A stretch of 64,000 nucleotides of DNA from Escallonia rubra (lineage: Eukaryota > Streptophyta > Magnoliopsida > Escalloniales > Escalloniaceae): positions 186,001 through 250,000 of the forward strand of contig JAVXUO010002706.1 in NCBI GenBank assembly GCA_033065855.1. The letters are read 5' to 3'. This document shows positions 54,301 to 64,000 of this stretch, piece by piece; the first letter of the stretch is position 1, and each line of letters begins with the position of its first letter. The notes under the pieces were generated by a model. That model had not been told where the DNA came from. It did not search any database and was given only the letters and a program-made list of their open reading frames with translations. A program made the translations under genes and the position numbers.

Positions 54301-54655
54301 GCAGACAATGCACGGTCCTTTGAAGAGTAGTGAAGGTGCTAAGGGGTGAGGCCAAAGGCAAATCCTTGGGGGAAGGCCAAGGCCAGCCCTTAGGGGGAGG
54401 CCAAGGCCGATGCCGACCCCAAAGGGAAGGACAAGGCCAACCTCCTTGGGCAAGTGCCAAGGTGCGCCGACGGCTGACGTGCGACGGTCGAAGCGTCATG
54501 AGGCATCGCGCAAAGATGAGTTTCTTAGTGACGAAGTCACGTAACGAAAGTGGGAAGTGCATGTGACTTGCGCGTGCACGTTTTGACCTGTTGGAAGCGT
54601 TAAATATACTGTTGATTGTATTGACGTTTCGTGCAAAATGGGACCCCCAGTGGGC

Positions 54656-55557
54656 CTTTGGATGCGACAAAAGTAGGTTGAGAACAAACATTTTAGATCT
54701 TTTGTTTTTGTTTTGTTACAATTTATCATAAGATCTAATTTTTCTTATCTTCTTTCATCAAGAATTCGGTTCCTAGGAAAAAAGAACATATCATGTGTTG
54801 AGTCTAACCTGAACAGTTACACTTGAAACATAGATATATACTAAGAGACTTACCATTTCAAAGTTAGGAGTATAGGCTTTCGGGAAAAAAAAATGTCTAA
54901 ATTGACTAGGCTCAAAGGACTAGAGCAAGTGAAAAAATCAAGCATTTGGTAATCAAGATGATGTGATGTAGCTAAGCCTCCGATCATTGGGAATGCTTGT
55001 TTTCAGGAATACCTAATGCATAACCTACATTTTCTTGAGTTTTTTATTTTTTTTTACCCTAACTTTTGCCTACACCGCTCTTTTCAGAGTTTTAAGTTTA
55101 GCAGACTTTTTTTTTTCCCCTTTCTTTTAGAGATAAGTTGTTAGTGTGAAGAGTGCACGATATACCTTTTACCCGTATCTCCGACAATGGTATTGGATGC
55201 TCATCTTGCATGTCTCCTCAAGCTTCCTAGTTGTGAGGCACTTTTAGACTATGCTCTCACCTTCAAGGCCTTAATATCGACAATTTCTTAGCTTTTAATC
55301 TCAACAGTCGTGCATGTGCAGTCTTTAAAATAGAAGAGCAGACATATTAAGACAAATATGCACATAACCATACCTAAAAATTTCTAAAAACACATCAAAT
55401 GAGACAAATCATCAAAAATCACAAAGAATGAGTCTTTAGCAAACTCGTCACTGTAATGACATGCATTCCAAACACTGTTTCTCTGAGTCGCCATCTTATT
55501 TTCTACGATTGATCACAAAAAATTAACAGGAATAAAAAAGAAAACCCTAGACCAACT
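54656..55557. other. Non-genic stretch
   Basis: AT-rich. ccctaacttttgcctacaccgctcttttcaga (55062-55090) resembles, in reverse sense, the gggcggtctagacaaaagttagg units of the gag-only element, hinting at a related retroelement. No gene. Confidence 0.4.
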
Positions 55558-55860
55558 TTAAATATCCAATAAAGCTTTATAATATATCTATGAAACCAGA
55601 GATTGACTTTAGGGACAAAGTTATATGATAAGACACTTTAGGTACCTCATCATACCTAAATAAGTCTCTACTTGTTTATATATATATATATATATATATA
55701 AACACACATACACACACACACAAATAAAGCAAACACAGATCCTAAGCTAAACCTAAGTTTGGTTTGAACTCAACAACAGAAGTTGTTGCCTACATACCTT
55801 ATTAGACAGATCGGGATTGAAACCTTAAAGTCCTGTCCCTAAGGGTGGCGCCCTAAATTT

Positions 55861-58157
55861 TGATCCTTAATTTTGAAAATCTGATTCTAACCATTCTAGT
55901 TGTTTTAAATATTTGATTTTAATCAACTCTTCTAATTATTTTGAAAAATCTGATTCTGACCTACCCTTCTAGTTGAACTTTTAGAAAACTATTTTTAATC
56001 TTGCTCATACCAAAATTTGATCCCAAGTAAGGGATAATATTCCAATATGATCTAAAAAATGAAGGGTTAAATACATTTACCCCGAAATCTCACCTGAGGG
56101 TCCAAATGCTTATTTTTACACAAGGGGGTTTGTATTTTCAATTACGCAATGTGTAAAACCTTCCATCCAAATTTCTAACGTTCTAAGCAAAAATGTCAGG
56201 GGCAATTTTGTCAAGTCAGCTTTATTCTTTTTCAATCCTTCCTTTAAAATAATCCACATATTCTTGAAAAGTATAACCACATACTATACAACATATTAAG
56301 ATGTGTGAGGGGGGAAAGCGGGTCGGGGAGGGTGAGGAAAAACAGAGGCGTCGCTCACCGATGACAGGTGTGCAGATCGTGGTTGATGTCGTTCGGTCGC
56401 CGGAGAGGGTGCCATTGTAGCGGCAAATCTGGTGGCTGGCTTGAACATCCCTCTTCTTTTTTGTTGTTTTATGATAGTAAGCCATGGGGGAAGCAACGCG
56501 ACGGCGGTACGGTGGTGTAGATCTAGTTCATCGTCAGTCGTCGCAGGTCCTCTGTGATAGATTGGTGGCAATGGCGTGGCTGGTCGTTGCGATGGTGACT
56601 AAGCTACTCACCCATGGTGGTTATGCAATGATTGTGGCCTTCGGCGGCCGATCTTCTAATAGGAGTTAGACAGCAGAGTGGCGTTACCATTTGTTAGTGC
56701 TGGTGACCATTGATGGCGGTGGACGACAGGCAACCGTTGCACCGATTGGCACTGAAGACGTTGGCGTTGCTTCTGCCTCCTCGTTTCTTAATTGTTTTCT
56801 CGACTTTTTGATGATGGTGCCATCGGTTGATGGAACCGACACCGCGGCATGGTGGTGGTTCGGCAGTGGCGATGCCAATCTAGTGTAGGCCCGATCTGTG
56901 GTGATGGCAGTGTTGTGATGATGCCGTGGCCGATAGTGAAGCCGTAGTGATTTGGGTGAATTCAGTGGGGTTGTAGGTTGTTGTGATTTGGTGTCTATGC
57001 AGTACGGGATTAGGGTTACGATCACGATTTGAGGTTTTTGCAGTACAGGATTAGGCTTCCAAGATTGGAGTTTGATTTGGAGTAGTTAAAAGACTTGGGC
57101 TGTTAAGCAAATGATTTTAAATAAGAATTTTAGAAATTTGGATAGAAGTCCTTACTTATTGCAAATTTGAAACTACCGACCCTTTTGTGTAAAAAAAAAA
57201 TATTTAAACCCTCAGATGAGATTTTGGAGTAGTTTCAGGGTAATAAAGTGTATTCAACCCAAAAATAAAAGACAATTGTAGAAAGATGTAACTTTAATAC
57301 AGTGATGCAAAGGCTAATCTAAAGTTGAAAACCAACAAAAGGTCCTGATCGATTATAAAATCATTGTTTTAGTCATCAAGATGACTTCCGATCAATTTGG
57401 CTTCTTTTACAAAGTTGTCGCTATTTAAAAATAACACGATTTAGTCTTTTAAATTGTTAAAATGGACATTGTATGTGAAAGTTATAACTGTTAAAGTTTG
57501 AGTATGTGCTGGACGTAGAAAATTGGAATATATAATCTAATCACTCTTCTCTTTCTAGACAAGTCTCACCTCTGGAGGCGTTTCTCCCTGTGAGTGACTG
57601 TCCATTTTGGGGTAACTTGACGCTGTTTATATAGAGCTCTTGGGAGCAGAAGAACTGCAAAAGGAGTCCAATTAGCAATCCATATCGCCTCAAAGAGATA
57701 AAATTGAAAAAGACCAAAACACTGTCACCGGCCAGGACATTTAAACCATTAGGGAAAAGAGGGTGTTTAGAAGAAAATCAGTCGGTACTCTTCTCCGGCT
57801 TAATTTAATTTTAAACTCAATTCTAGATAATAAAAAAAAGATAAGCTTTTTAATTAAACCCACGTGACTAAGATGAATTCAGGATAAAAATCAAAATTAA
57901 AAATCAATCCGACTACCTGAGTCTCTATCCTATCTTGACTCTGACTTGAGGTTAAGCTCAAACTAACTGGAATCACTAACTGGAACAGACCCACTGGACT
58001 AAGTCTACTGAACTGGACTAAAATAATTGAATAATTAAGGCCTACGAGAATTACACATAACCAATAATAAAACATAGACGAACAACAGAATCAAGCTTAC
58101 AAAATAATAAAACCTAGAAGAACAACAGAATCAAGCTTACAAAATCGGGTGTCTACA
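55861..58157 (-). mobile_element. Minus-strand LTR interrupted by a MULE, copy A
   Basis: On the minus strand it starts tgtagacacccgatt at 58157, a Tat/Ogre-style LTR start, and contains a TATA-like ctctatataaacagcg at about 57628-57643. After removing the MULE it is about 1.1 kb long and ends ggatca at 55861, followed by a primer-site-like ggcgccacccttagggac. A 40-bp internal duplication (aataataaaac...caagcttac) lies at 58065-58145. The internal domain beyond 55860 is not preserved as genes. Confidence 0.6.
56064..57260. mobile_element. MULE-like element with captured GC-rich DNA, copy A
   Basis: Terminal inverted repeats of about 140 bp: gggttaaatacatttacccc and the complement of its right end, sharing cctgaggg and atccaaatttctaa. 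The 9-bp flanks aaaaatgaa and aaaaataaa match at eight positions. The interior (56300-56960) is GC-rich, unlike its flanks, with open frames on both strands (e.g. VTIDGGGRQATVAPIG, and FFRWRRD-free minus frames rich in Pro/Arg). It looks like captured exonic DNA, source unknown. No transposase. Confidence 0.78.
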
Positions 58158-59430
58158 CTTGGAAAGTGTTTTAATTTTCTGCATATTATACCCCCAAAGT
58201 TTCAGTAAAAGTACTTAATAAAAGAACCAAAAGGATTAACAAAATATGTTCTAACTTTAAGGGAGGCTAGGGTTGTGGCGGTGGAGATGTGTAGATACGA
58301 AATGGAAGAAGCGGTGGCGGTGAGATTTTGGGCGGCATAGTGACGAAACTGGAAAGGGTGGGGTGGTGGTTGCCTTTGGCCTGTTAAGAGTTTTTAGCAA
58401 ACTTTAATGCATGGTTGTACTTAAGTAGAATGCCACACTTTCTTTTTCTTTTGTTTGTTGAGAATGGTTATATAGGCACATTCTTTTGTCGCTAATACCT
58501 CCTTAAGCGACAAACAAATGTAAGACTAGCAAAAATGAGTGGTGAATTTCGCAATTATGTTTTTTTCTTGTTCCTATCTGGGATTTTCGTTCGGAAACAC
58601 TTCCGCTCCAACTCATGTAGAAGAAAAAGCTGACAACCCCTCATATAGCGAGAAAAGATGGTTGCTAAATATACTTGTGGCCTTTAATTCAAGACACCAG
58701 AAATCATTTTTCGTTCTTTCTGGAATTTTGTTTTATAAAAGTGACATAATATATATTTTTGGAACCACGAATATATTGTTTTCCTTTGGTTAAATCAACA
58801 CATTTGTCGCTAAAAGATACATTTCTCATTCACCCTCGACTATTAAAAAGCGATTAAATTAATTTTTAAAAAGCGTGGATTTAGCCTCATATCTTTTATA
58901 TTAAAGTTTAATCATATCAACCAATAAAAGTTAGGCAAACACAAGCCGCACCAGTTTTCAAACTATAATACCAACTGTTTATTATTTTGTCAAAATCTCT
59001 AAGTAACTTCATCAAAGACCTATCTCAAAACTGAACCATCACCTTCAAGAAAGGCTAGAATGTATACCTTCAAAATATTTTGAACTAGCGCCACTGTCCG
59101 TACGTACACGAGTCAGTTTTAAATATTCGGCATTGGTCCAGTTGCTACTGCAAGTTAAGTTCTTATTCTGTTCTAGAATCAGAATTTGCTCCTTTTCGCC
59201 TGAAGCAACCAGCACGTTGGTAACTGTCCAGATACCATATGCATGCACAACAACATGCATTTTTGTGCTGGGAAATATGCTAATTTTTAAAGTTTTGAAA
59301 TGTTTTTTCGCAATTTTTTGTCGTTAAGATGTACTTTAGTGATCAGCGCTGATCTTCTCACGACAAACAAAAGGTAAATGAACATATTATGAAATGAGAA
59401 TAATATCTTCCTTTCGTGTTCAGACCAACA
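58158..59430. other. Remainder of duplicated unit, copy A
   Basis: Contains a G-rich patch (58270-58375), then an inverted pair ttgtcgctaa/ttaagcgacaa (58487-58512), and a plus-strand 84-codon frame at 58539-58793 starting MVNFAIMFFSCSYLGF that is kept open in copy B. Further gtcgctaa motifs at 58807 and 59320 recall CACTA-like subterminal repeats. A palindrome gatcagcgctgatc at 59341-59354 is absent from copy B. No family is recognised for the frame; conservation only reflects recent duplication. Confidence 0.45.
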
Positions 59431-59471
59431 TTAAATATCCAATAAAACTTTATAATATATCTATGAAGTCT

Positions 59472-59529
59472 CTAAATAAGTCTCTACTTGTTTATATATA
59501 TATATATAAACAAGTAGAGACTTATTTAG
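59472..59529. repeat. 58-bp perfect palindrome around (TA)n
   Basis: ctaaataagtctctacttg, then a TA-run, then the exact complement. The following 59511-59600 is the reverse complement of copy A 55572-55672, so the arm continues as a local inversion relative to copy A. Confidence 0.95.
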
Positions 59530-59766
59530 GTATGACGAGGTACCTAAAGTGTCTTATCATATAACTTTGTCCCTAAAGTCAAATCTCTGGTTTCATAGAT
59601 ATATTATAAACACACACACACACACACAAATAAAGCAAACACAGATCCTAAGCTAAACCTAAGTTTGGTTTGAACTCAACAACAGAAGTTGTGGCCTACA
59701 TACCTTATAAGACAGATCGGGATTGAAACCTTAAAGTCATGTCCCTAAGGGTGGCGCCCTAAATTT

Positions 59767-62066
59767 TGATCCTTAATTTTGAAAATCTGATTCTAACCAT
59801 TCTAGTTGTTTTAAATATTTGATTTTAATCAACTCTTCTAATTATTTTGAAAAATCTGATTCTGACCTACCCTTCTAGTTGAACTTTTAGAAAACTATTT
59901 TTAATCTTGCTCATACCAAAATTTGATCCCAAGTAAGGGATAATATTCCAATATGATCTAAAAAATGAAGGGTTAAATACATTTACCCCGAAATCTCACC
60001 TGAGGGTCCAAATGCTTATTTTTACACAAGGGGGTTTGTATTTTCAATTACGCAATGTGTAAAACCTTCCATCCAAATTTCTAACATTCTAGGCAAAAAT
60101 GTCAGGGGCAATTTTGTCAAGCCAGCTTTATTCTTTTTCAATCCTTCCTTTAAAATAATCCCACATATTCTTGAAAAGTATAACCACATACTATACAACA
60201 TATTAAGATGTGTGAGGGGGGAAAGCGGGTCGGGGAGGGGGAGGAAAAACAGAGGCGTCGCTCACCGACGACAGGTGTGCAGATCGTGGTTGATGTCGTT
60301 CGGTCGCCGGAGAGGGTGCCATTGTAGCGGCAAATCTGGTGGCTGGCTTGAACATCCCTCTTCTTTTTTGTTGTTTTATGATAGTAAACCATGGGGGAAG
60401 CAACGCGACGGCGGTACAGTTGTGTGGATCTAGTTCATCGTCAGTCGTCGCAGGTCCTCTGTGATATATTGGTGGCAATGGCGTGGCTGGTCGTTGCGAT
60501 GGTGACTAAGCTGCTCATCCATGGTGGTTATGCAATGATTGTGGCCTTCGGCGGCCGATCTGCTAATAGGAGTTAGACAGCAGAGTGGCGTTACCATTAG
60601 TTAGTGCTGGTGACCATTGATGGCGGTGGACGACAGGCAACAGTTGCACCGATTGGCACTGAAGACGTTGGCGTTGCTTCTGCCTCCTCGTTTCTTAATT
60701 GTTTTCTCGACTTTTTGATGATGGTGCCATCGGTTGACGGAACCGACACCGCGGCATGGTGGTGGTTCAGCAGTGGCGATGCCAATCTAGAGTAGGCCCG
60801 ATCTGTGGTGATGGCAGTGTTGTGATGATGCCGTGGCCGATAGTGAAGCCGTGGTGATTTGGGTGAATTCAGTGGGGTTGTAGGTTGTTGTGATTTGGTG
60901 TCTATGCAGTACGGGATTAGGGTTACAATCACGATATGAGGTTTTTGCACTACAGGATTAGGGTTCCAAGATTGGAGTTTGATTTGGAGTAGTTAAAAGA
61001 CTTGGGCTGTTAAGCAAATGATTTTAAATAAGAATTTTAGAAATTTGGACGGAAGTCCTTACTTATTGCAAATTTGAAACTACCGACCCTTTTGTGTAAA
61101 AAAAAATATTTAAACCCTCAGATGAGATTTTGGAATAGTTTCAGGGTAATAAAGTGTATTCAACCCAAAAATAAAAGACAATTGTAGAAAGATGTAACTT
61201 TAATACAGTGATGCAAAGGCTAATCTAAAGTTGAAAACCAACAAAAGGTCTTGATCGATTATAAAATCATTGTTTTAGTCATCAAGATGACTTCTGATCA
61301 ATTTGGCTTCTTTTACAGAGTTGTCGCTATTTAAAAATAACACGATTTAGTCTTTTAAATTGTTAAAATGGATATTGTATGTGAAAGTTATAACTTTTAA
61401 AGTTTGAGTATGTGATGGACGTAGAAAATTGGAATATATAATCTAATCACTCTTCTCTTTCTAGACAAGTCTCACCTCTGGAGGCGTTTCTCCCTGTGAG
61501 TGACTGTCCATTTTGGGGTAACTTGACGCTGTTTATATAGAGCTCTTGGGAGCAGAAGAACTGCAAAAGGAGTCCAATTAGCAATCCATATCGCCTCAAA
61601 GAGATAAAATTGAAAAAGACCAAAACACTGTCACCGGCCAGGACATTTAAACCATTAGGGAAAAGAGGAGGCTGTTTAGAAGAAAATCAGTCGGTACTCT
61701 TCTCCGGCTTAATTTAATTTTAAACTCAATTCTAGATAATAAAAAAAAGATAAGCTTTTTAATTAAATCCACGTGACTAAGATGAATTCAGGATAAAAAT
61801 CAAAATTAAAAATCAATCCGACTACCTGAGTCTCTATCCTATCTTGACTCTGACTTGAGGTTAAGCTCAAACTAACTGGAATCACTAACTGGAACAGACC
61901 CACTGGACTAAGTCTACTGAACTGGACTAAAATAATTGAATAATTAAGGCCTACGAGAATTACACATAACCAATAATAAAACATAGACGAACAACAGAAT
62001 CAAGCTTACAAAATAATAAAACCTAGAAGAACAACAAAATCAAGCTTACAAAATCGGGTGTCTACA
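59767..62066 (-). mobile_element. Minus-strand LTR interrupted by a MULE, copy B
   Basis: Duplicate of 55861-58157 with the same ends (tgtagacaccc start on the minus strand at 62066) and TATA-like segment. Confidence 0.6.
59970..61166. mobile_element. MULE-like element, copy B
   Basis: Duplicate of 56064-57260 at the same place in the LTR, with the same 9-bp flanks. It was inherited by segmental duplication, not a second transposition. Confidence 0.78.
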
Positions 62067-63345
62067 CTTGAAAAGTGTTTTAATTTTCTGCATATTATAC
62101 CCCCAAATTTAAAGTTTCAGTAAAAGTACTTAATAAAAGAACCAAAAGGATTAACAAAATATGTTCTTACTTTAAGGGAGGCTAGGGTTGTGGCGGTGGA
62201 GATGTGTAGATACGAAATGGAAGAAGCGGTGGCGGTGAGATTTTGGGCGGCATAGTGACGAAACTCAAAAGGGTGGGGTGGCGGTTGCCTTTGGCCTGTT
62301 AAGAGTTTTTAGCAAACTTTAATGCATGGTTGTACTTAAGTAGAATGCCACACTTTCTTTTTCTTTTGTTTGTTGAGAATGGTTATATAGGCACATTCTT
62401 TTGTCGCTAATACCTCCTTAAGCGACAAACAAATGTAAGACTAGCAAAAATGAGTGGTGAATTTCGCAATTATGTTTTTTTCTTGTTCCTATCTGGGATT
62501 TTCGTTCGGAAACACTTCCGCTCCAACTCATGTAGAAGAAAAAGCTTACAACCCCTCATATAGCGAGAAAAGATGGTTGCTAAATATACTTGTGGCCTTT
62601 AATTCAAGACACCAGAAATCATTTTTCATTCTTTCTAGAATTTTGTTTTATAAAAGTGACATAATATATATTTTTGGAACCACGAATATATTGTTTTCCT
62701 TTGGTTAAATCAACACATTTGTCGCTAAAAGATACATTTCTCATTCACCCTCGACTATTAAAAAGCGTTTAAATTAATTTTTAAAAAGCGTGAATTTAGC
62801 CTCATATCTTTTATATTAAAGTTTAATCATATCAACCAATAAAAGTTAGGCAAACACAAGCCGCACCAGTTTTCAAACTATAATACCAACTGTTTATTAT
62901 TTTGTCAAAATCTCTAAGTAACTTCATCAAAGACCTATCTCAAAACTGAACCATCACCTTCAAGAAAGGCTAGAATGTATACCTTCAAAATATTTTGAAC
63001 TAGCGCCACTGTCCGTACGTACACGAGTCAGTTTTAAATATTCGGCATTGGTCCAGTTGCTACTGCAAGTTAAGTTCTTATTCTGTTCTAGAATCAGAAT
63101 TTGCTCCTTTTCGCCTGAAGCAACCGGCACGTTGGCAACTGTCCAGATACCATATGCATGCACAACAACATGCATTTTTGTGCTGGGAAATATGCAATTT
63201 CTGAGTTTTGAAATATTTTTTCACAATTTTTTGTCGGTAAGATGTACTTTAGTGATCAGCCCTTTTCTTCTCACGACAAACAAAAGGTAAATTAACGTAT
63301 TACGAAATGAGAATAATATCTTCCTATCGTGTTCAGACCAACATT

Positions 63346-64000
63346 GGATAAGACCAAAGTGCTTTTTATTGTTTTGGAAGATAACTTTTTGTGTCACTAA
63401 AGTTAATGCTGCCTCCCTCAGAGTCATGTGGAGTGTTACCAGAGAAGAGATCCTTACAAGTTCTGAACATATGAGAAACATAACATCTGCCTTTTTAGTA
63501 GCTTTTTGTGTTATATCTTAACCTCTTTTGTAGTTAAAACAAGATTTGTCACTCTTGCACTATACTAGCTAGCATTTAATGAGGTGCAAAAAGTACGACC
63601 ATTGATATGAAATTTATTCTTAATTAATGACTAAGGGAAAATTTTCAGAAATTAAGATCTATAATCGAGTCTATTGTAGTATGCTTGAAAGAACTAAATC
63701 TTTCAATTTTGTATACTATGAGGCCTAAGCCAACTTTTGTCTTTGGGAGGTAAAACAGCGGTTATCGTCACTTTTTAAAGTCAAAAACGGAGTTTGGTTT
63801 CTCGCTCTAGTGGTAAAGCAGATTATTGAAAAACAAAATTCCTAATCTTAAATTTAGAGTTTAGAATTATTTGATAGACTACAAGGCAAGTATTCTAAAG
63901 CACGGAACTCATTTTGTTTACGCCTTACATGGAAATCAAAATTTGAGATGATATTTTGGTAAGACGTAAAACTATCCGATAATAGTAAAAGACTACAAAA
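63346..64000. other. Non-genic stretch to window end
   Basis: AT-rich single-copy-looking sequence, no gene supported. A weak tRNA-like phrase (ctctagtggtaaagcag) occurs at 63805-63821. Confidence 0.4.

Larger units (their letters stand above)
52440..54650 (-). mobile_element. LTR-like block, orientation uncertain
   Basis: On the minus strand near 52445-52475 the phrase cctcaacgggaatacttagg resembles the tacgtaggca repeats of Tat-type 3' UTRs, and a canonical ctataaatagggg TATA box lies at about 52881-52893. On the plus strand a primer-site-like aaatgggacccccagtgggc occurs at 54636-54655. These cues conflict in orientation, so I only propose retroelement origin. It contains two minisatellites, listed separately. 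Confidence 0.35.
55558..59430 (+). repeat. 3.87 kb tandem duplication, copy A
   Basis: Begins ttaaatatccaata and ends gttcagaccaaca. Copy B follows immediately with the same start at 59431. Identity is very high by eye, with scattered substitutions and small indels. The unit contains a minus-strand LTR (55861-58157) with a MULE inside, and about 1.27 kb of further sequence (58158-59430). Confidence 0.92.
59431..63345 (+). repeat. 3.87 kb tandem duplication, copy B
   Basis: Direct neighbour of copy A, ending gttcagaccaacatt. It carries the same LTR (59767-62066) and MULE (59970-61166). Its first 180 bp differ by an inverted segment and a 58-bp palindrome. Confidence 0.92.

Noticed and set aside
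53542..54453. 303-codon minus-strand open frame, rich in Arg, Ser and Pro
   Set aside because: It spans a GC-rich minisatellite; residues repeat with the DNA period, GC-rich repeats lack stops, and overlapping long frames exist on the other strand.
63795..63860. tRNA/SINE-like word ctctagtggtaaagcag
   Set aside because: Only an A-box-like word; no B box or A-tail at a SINE-like distance.

Overview
The window looks like a transposon-saturated intergenic stretch of a flowering-plant nuclear genome. The evidence is plant-type LTR retrotransposons (a chromodomain Ty3/gypsy element, Ty1/copia remnants, a gag-only element, a TRIM), a LINE with a plant-type zf-RVT tail, CACTA, MULE, hAT and Stowaway-like DNA elements, and captured pieces of plant host genes (a B3 DNA-binding domain and an MGCC-type acylated protein). 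It is AT-rich with GC-rich islands. I see no intact ordinary host gene. Nearly all recognisable coding sequence belongs to mobile elements or gene fragments carried by them. All homology calls were made by eye.

Region 1 to 31.3 kb: four diverged direct copies of one host segment lie in series (about 1-3.84, 3.84-9.4, 9.4-18.8 and 21.7-31.3 kb). Each was hit by different elements: copy 1 by a 5'-truncated LINE on the minus strand (315-1230); copy 2 by a decayed copia element (4656-8219); copy 3 by a 7.3 kb element with roughly 1 kb inverted arms (9917-17193) that holds a CACTA element carrying a B3-domain gene fragment, plus a foldback MITE (17880-18232); copy 4 by a nearly intact 6.1 kb gypsy chromovirus (24858-30933, target duplication cgatg). 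Copy 1 still shows the unoccupied gypsy site. Between copies 3 and 4 lie an LTR end, a TRIM concatemer of four LTRs and two internal domains (19673-20700), and a CACTA end fragment.

Region 31.3 to 46 kb: small fragments (copia RT/RNase H, plastid 16S rRNA-like, an RNase H-like piece between 72-bp direct repeats) precede an 8.85 kb gag-only LTR element (35142-43989, target duplication atgct). Its 5' LTR holds a CACTA 5' part that ends in a 66-bp perfect palindrome. Its 3' UTR holds a Pack-MULE (41161-42393) carrying a 170-codon open frame starting MGCC. A Stowaway-like MITE and an 8-bp-TSD hAT-like MITE follow.

Region 46 to 64 kb: a 0.6 kb direct duplication, a field of roughly 100-bp tandem repeats (50.6-51.8 kb), an LTR-like GC-rich minisatellite block (52.4-54.7 kb), and a recent 3.87 kb tandem duplication (55558-59430 and 59431-63345). 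Each unit of that duplication carries a minus-strand LTR with a MULE inserted in it. Copy B also has a local inversion with a 58-bp palindrome.

The elements do not form one pathway. What they give is a layered insertion history: host tandem duplication, then retrotransposons and DNA transposons, then nested insertions, then segmental duplication and palindrome-forming repair.
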